Source: UBA4416 sp046345275
GTDB lineage: Bacteria > Bacteroidota > Bacteroidia > B-17B0 > Aurantibacillaceae
Direction: 5' to 3'
Assembly: GCA_046345275.1 (NCBI GenBank)
Contig: JBKDJY010000201.1
Coordinates: 1-14,464 of the forward strand
Length of the DNA: 14,464 bases
Of the stretch, positions 14,345 to 14,464 are shown piece by piece; position 1 is the stretch's first letter, and each line of letters starts with the position of its first letter. A program made the position numbers and the translations under genes. The notes beneath the pieces were generated by a model that saw only the letters and a program-made list of their open reading frames with translations, made no database searches and had not been told where the DNA came from.

Positions 14345-14464
14345 TAGTCTAAAAAAAGAATTGTAAATAATCAAATCCACAAATACTTTTTACCACCTTC
14401 TTATTAATTATTTTTGTTATTATTTTAGCTAGGTAGTTGCTTAATTTTTTAAGGGTAGTAAACG
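14345..14464. other. AT-rich non-coding right edge
   Basis: Nothing coding is visible in any frame in these 120 bases. The contents may be a junction left by a deletion or the upstream region of a gene beyond the window. Confidence 0.4.

Noticed and set aside
1..14464. CRISPR arrays, tRNA or rRNA genes, transposases and phage genes
   Set aside because: I found no regularly spaced repeats, cloverleaf-like segments or matching coding regions. The repeats seen are only 2-3 copies and irregularly placed.

Overview
The window looks like a chromosomal segment of an AT-rich Bacteroidota bacterium. The evidence is a short secreted protein ending in a type IX secretion (T9SS) type A-like sorting domain, a Prc-type S41 protease, an NA37 nucleoid-associated protein, PhoH beside a DUF62 SAM hydrolase, A-rich leaders with few clear Shine-Dalgarno sites, and one promoter resembling the Bacteroidota TTG / TAnnTTTG pattern. 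Thirteen intact genes are present. Eleven use TAA or TAG as stop, one uses TGA backed by an in-frame TAA, and none contains an internal TGA, so the code is standard.

Layout. Positions 1-274 hold nothing convincing. Positions 275-2663 (minus) carry a mannose-1-phosphate guanylyltransferase followed by an MFS transporter, probably one transcript. Positions 2664-4156 are an accessory-looking patch: a short T9SS-type cargo gene (2964-3815) flanked by two 64-bp direct repeats and by two copies of a palindromic repeat. Next come an NA37 protein (4157-5218, minus) and, divergently, the S41 processing protease (5384-7462, plus). A secreted protein of unknown function (7525-8469, minus) follows. A third palindrome copy separates it from a minus-strand cluster: SAM hydrolase, ABM-domain protein, rhomboid protease and PhnP-like metallo-hydrolase (11175 to 8592). 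These genes overlap or nearly touch, which suggests translational coupling. Divergent from this cluster runs PhoH, a MazG-like pyrophosphohydrolase and a DUF1573-like/VWA protein (11318-13793), with gaps of 14 and 8 bases.

The last 670 bases hold decayed genes. One is a His/Cys-rich small secreted protein (13861-14244) that reads cleanly through 127 codons except for one TGA. The other is a signal-peptide-like start (14309-14344) that runs straight into tandem stops. Together they look like the eroded edge of a metal-related or TonB-receptor-linked locus.

Most of the window is housekeeping: sugar-nucleotide synthesis, envelope proteolysis, nucleotide clean-up and RNA-linked ATPase functions. 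I found no tRNA, rRNA, CRISPR array, transposase or phage gene. The items most worth following are the dispersed palindromic repeat family, the direct repeats around the cargo gene, and the interrupted His/Cys-rich gene.
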